Assembly (NCBI GenBank): GCA_949155905.1
Contig: CASCWU010000001.1
Coordinates: 55,972 to 119,971 of the forward strand
Origin: an uncultured Lachnospiraceae bacterium
GTDB taxonomy: Bacteria > Bacillota > Clostridia > Lachnospirales > Lachnospiraceae
DNA length: 64,000 nt
Direction: 5' to 3'
The position numbers and the translations under genes were made by a program. Below are positions 61,795 through 64,000 of this stretch, in pieces. The notes under the pieces are model-generated. The model made no database searches. It was not told the origin of the DNA and saw nothing but the letters and a program-made list of their open reading frames with translations. Position 1 is the stretch's first letter. The number at the start of each line of letters is the position of its first letter.

Positions 61795-63537
61795 ATGAGG
61801 AAAAAAGTAATCGCCTTTCTGCTTTTGTTTGCTTTGACGGTCGTTTCGCTGGCAGGTTGTGGAAAGCAGGAGGAAACCGATAAAAAGAAGGATACAACGG
61901 CAGACGCTGGAGGACAGAACTCGGATCAGGCGGATTCGGAACAAAAGGGATCGGAGAGCTCCAATAAAGCAGATTTGCAGCAGGGAGATCAGGAACAGGC
62001 AGATCCAGATGGGCAGGCTCCAGAGGAAGGCAGTTCTGCGCAAACCAATCCATATACGTTTCCTTTGGCAGAAAAGGCAGAGCTTAGCGTCTGGCTGGCC
62101 TGGGGAAATGATTATATCGAAGATCCGAATGATTTGATTTCGATTCAGGAATTTGAAAAAAATACCAACGTCCATATTAACTGGGTTTATGTAGGTTCAA
62201 CCGAGGCCAGTGAAAAATTCGGGCTGATGATGGCTTCTGGAAATTATCCAGACATCATCCGCGGCGCAGATGCTTATTATACCGGTGGAGTAGCAACCGC
62301 TGTGCAGGACGGGGTATTTGTAGAGCTGACCGATTATATCGACACCTATATGCCGAACTATCGGGCGCTGCGGGAGAGCAACCCGGAGATTAAGCGGGCG
62401 ACTACGACGGACGATGGAAGGGTAGTGGCAGTCTATACTCTGGCCTGTGATGATAAAGAGGTGACAGGAGAAGCGCAATGGGTTGGAATGGCGGTCAGAC
62501 GGGACTGGCTGGAGGATGTAAACCAGGAGGTTCCGATTACGATTGAGGACTGGCATACGATGTTGACTGCTTTTAAAGAAGAAAAGGGCTGTCAGGCTCC
62601 GTTGCTGATTGCCGGGGACGGTGTGGATCTGCCGGGACATTTTCTTAGTGCATATGGCGTAGGGCCGGAATTTTACCGGGTGGACGGACAGGTGCATTAC
62701 GGTCCGGCGGAGGAAGGCTATCGGGAATATCTGGAGCTGTTCCACACATGGTATGAGGAAGGTCTGATTGATAAAAATTTTGTCACAAACGATGCCGCTA
62801 TGAATCCGCCGTTTGATGTTATTGGAACGGGAGGAGCAGGGGCAACCTGTATGATATGGCCGTTTACAACGGACTATTTCCATACGATGGGCTATAACGA
62901 TGAAGAGGATTTTTACATGGTAGGTGTTCCGTCACCTGTGCTGACTGAGGGCGATACCGCTTATAACTTCTTTAATACCAGGGCGATCACCAAAGAAACG
63001 GTCTGTATTTCCAATAACTGTAAGGATGTAGGGCTTGCCCTGTCCTGGATCGATTATCTTTATTCGGATGAGGGATATTATCTGAACAATTATGGAGTGG
63101 AAAATGATACGTATGTGATCAATGCCGATGGGATTCCTGAATTTACCGAAAATGTGACAAATGATCCGGAACATGCCGGACTGGAAAAGCTGGCCTTCTA
63201 TACACTAAGCCAGTCCTCCTTTGGAAAATACAACTGGACGCTGATGGGAAAGGCCTGGTCAGGCACGGATCAGCTGTTGTGCGAGGAGGTCTGGGATTTG
63301 GACAGCGACGAACGGCAGCTTCCGCCGTCGATGTCGATGACAGAGGAGGAAAGCTACCAGTATGCTTCAATCTATACAGATATCAAGACTCTGGTGGATG
63401 AAATGACAGTAAAATTTATCACTGGTACGGAAGCCCTGTCCCGGTATGATACGTTTGTGCAAAACCTGTACGAACACGGCTTGCAGACCTGTATTGATAT
63501 TCAGCAGGCGGCATATGAACGGTATATGAACCGTTAG
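61795..63537 (+). CDS. Lipoprotein extracellular solute-binding protein (LplA-like)
   Basis: A 580-residue lipoprotein: signal peptide with lipobox SLAGC (Cys ~22), an acidic Gln/Asp/Ser linker to ~residue 85, then a bilobed family-1-type binding protein (AELSVWLAWGNDYIEDP...INWVYVGSTEASEKFGLMMASGNYPDIIRGAD). LplA-type proteins capture oligosaccharides for an LplBC permease. No permease gene follows: the strand switches to the SRP RNA gene, so in this window it is an orphan. The start follows AGAAGGAGAATTCATA. Confidence 0.88.
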   Translation: MRKKVIAFLLLFALTVVSLAGCGKQEETDKKKDTTADAGGQNSDQADSEQKGSESSNKADLQQGDQEQADPDGQAPEEGSSAQTNPYTFPLAEKAELSVWLAWGNDYIEDPNDLISIQEFEKNTNVHINWVYVGSTEASEKFGLMMASGNYPDIIRGADAYYTGGVATAVQDGVFVELTDYIDTYMPNYRALRESNPEIKRATTTDDGRVVAVYTLACDDKEVTGEAQWVGMAVRRDWLEDVNQEVPITIEDWHTMLTAFKEEKGCQAPLLIAGDGVDLPGHFLSAYGVGPEFYRVDGQVHYGPAEEGYREYLELFHTWYEEGLIDKNFVTNDAAMNPPFDVIGTGGAGATCMIWPFTTDYFHTMGYNDEEDFYMVGVPSPVLTEGDTAYNFFNTRAITKETVCISNNCKDVGLALSWIDYLYSDEGYYLNNYGVENDTYVINADGIPEFTENVTNDPEHAGLEKLAFYTLSQSSFGKYNWTLMGKAWSGTDQLLCEEVWDLDSDERQLPPSMSMTEEESYQYASIYTDIKTLVDEMTVKFITGTEALSRYDTFVQNLYEHGLQTCIDIQQAAYERYMNR

Positions 63538-63572
63538 CAGCAACTAAATTCCATATACGGGCGTGTGCATAA

Positions 63573-63611
63573 AAGGGGAAGTGCAGAATAAGGCAATCTG
63601 TACTTCCCCTT
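63573..63611. terminator. Bidirectional terminator for the binding protein and SRP RNA genes
   Basis: A 15-bp stem (63573-63587 with 63597-63611, one G-T pair) is flanked by A4 on one side and T's on the other, between converging transcripts. Confidence 0.75.
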
Positions 63612-63625
63612 AACTTGTCTTTTTT

Positions 63626-63891
63626 GCCGTGCATCCTGCTTTGAATTTCCGCCATAGACGTTACCTGTATAGTTAACTCGGCCCAGGCACCCTTACGGCA
63701 CACAGAAGGTTCTGCTTAGTGCTGCTTCATTCCTGACCTGACACGGTTCACAGATTCCTGTTGCGCAAGACCCAAACGTCAACATCACTTGTACGGGGCA
63801 GCTCTACAGCTAAAAACCCGAGGCAGGATATCACCTCTGCTAGAGCGGATTGCAGATACAGGACACCGCTAACTCCCCGGCTGCACGGTGC
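63626..63891 (-). ncRNA. ffs: Signal recognition particle RNA, large (Alu-containing) form
   Basis: On the minus strand the SRP core reads TCAGGTCAGGAATGAAGCAG, covering the Ffh-binding helix 8 (about 63720-63743). It is followed by the conserved tail GTGCCTGGGCCGAGTTAAC. The 5' part has the Alu-domain block CCGGGGAGTTAGCGGTG. The termini CCGTGCA (near 63889) and TGCACGG (near 63627) pair to close the molecule. About 266 nt is the size of Bacillus/Clostridium scRNA. It forms the ribonucleoprotein with Ffh that targets nascent membrane proteins. Confidence 0.93.
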
Positions 63892-63895
63892 TATT

Positions 63896-63924
63896 AGTAT
63901 ACGATTGATTCCGAAATTTGTCAA
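63896..63924 (-). promoter_or_regulatory. Promoter of the SRP RNA gene
   Basis: On the minus strand consensus TTGACA (63919-63924), 17-nt spacer, TATACT (63896-63901); the predicted start at about 63889 coincides with the RNA 5' end. Nothing further is seen in 63925-64000. Confidence 0.88.
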
Positions 63925-64000
63925 GGAATTTTTAAAGGCGAAAATTTTTCTATAAACCATTTATGATAATGTCTTAATAAACCACACAGGAAAATGTCTC

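Overview
The window looks like a chromosomal segment of a spore-forming, anaerobic Gram-positive of the Clostridia, most likely Lachnospiraceae. The basis is the gene set: an archaeal/eukaryal-type ProRS, T-box leaders before proS and metG, SpoIIR, a CotS-type spore kinase, a SPOCS+LysM (SipL-like) protein behind a sigma-E-type promoter, ispE-gntR-spoIIR-ddl order, and a large SRP RNA of Clostridia type. The genus cannot be named from sequence alone. No rRNA, tRNA, CRISPR array or recognisable insertion sequence was seen.

Layout. (1) 1-1560 is a gene graveyard: a truncated sugar-ABC permease, an inverted fragment of a membrane-anchored regulator or sensor, a short unknown helical fragment and a carboxylesterase fragment. 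(2) 1860-8131 is an A+T-rich defence block: an AlbA_2/HATPase protein, a YwqG-like protein, and a type IIS restriction-modification pair (HTH + two fused Dam-like methylase domains, then an AlwI-family nuclease). (3) 8236-23492 is mostly housekeeping: an aldo/keto reductase fused in frame to three S1 RNA-binding domains, an SGNH hydrolase, a heterodimeric ABC exporter with one degenerate ATP site, a HAD phosphatase, an MNT/HEPN toxin-antitoxin-like pair, T-box + proS, cca, a CotS-like kinase, a PEGA-domain protein and a PrcB-like lipoprotein. (4) 23733-31558 is an exopolysaccharide locus led by a serine recombinase and heavily decayed: of seven polysaccharide genes only the two tandem family-2 glycosyltransferases are clearly intact. 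The co-polymerase remnant carries a degenerate GGDEF domain.

(5) 31567-51922 returns to core functions: a DUF2262-like protein, a MazG-like pyrophosphatase, SipL-like, ispE, gntR, spoIIR, ddl, a DUF1934 protein, a second aldo/keto reductase without S1 domains, plsC, a VanY-type carboxypeptidase with a very long acidic tail, pncB, an amidohydrolase, T-box + metG, tatD and rsmA. (6) 51979-52643 is a complete type III toxin-antitoxin locus of the CptIN kind: a promoter inside a perfect palindrome, 2.2 copies of a 45-bp repeat, a terminator and a ToxN/AbiQ-family toxin. A potential three-way-junction RNA (52647-52735) follows directly before the next gene. (7) 52736-63537 holds an unrecognised protein with a low-complexity centre, a GNAT acetyltransferase, tadA, a P-loop kinase-like protein, a MATE transporter, three paralogous putative esterases around an AraC regulator (one lacks its catalytic serine) and an orphan lipoprotein solute-binding protein. 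(8) The SRP RNA gene lies on the minus strand at 63626-63891.

The two decayed regions (1-1560, 24.4-31.6 kb) contain abrupt junctions without mobile elements. Real deletion and assembly error cannot be told apart from the sequence.
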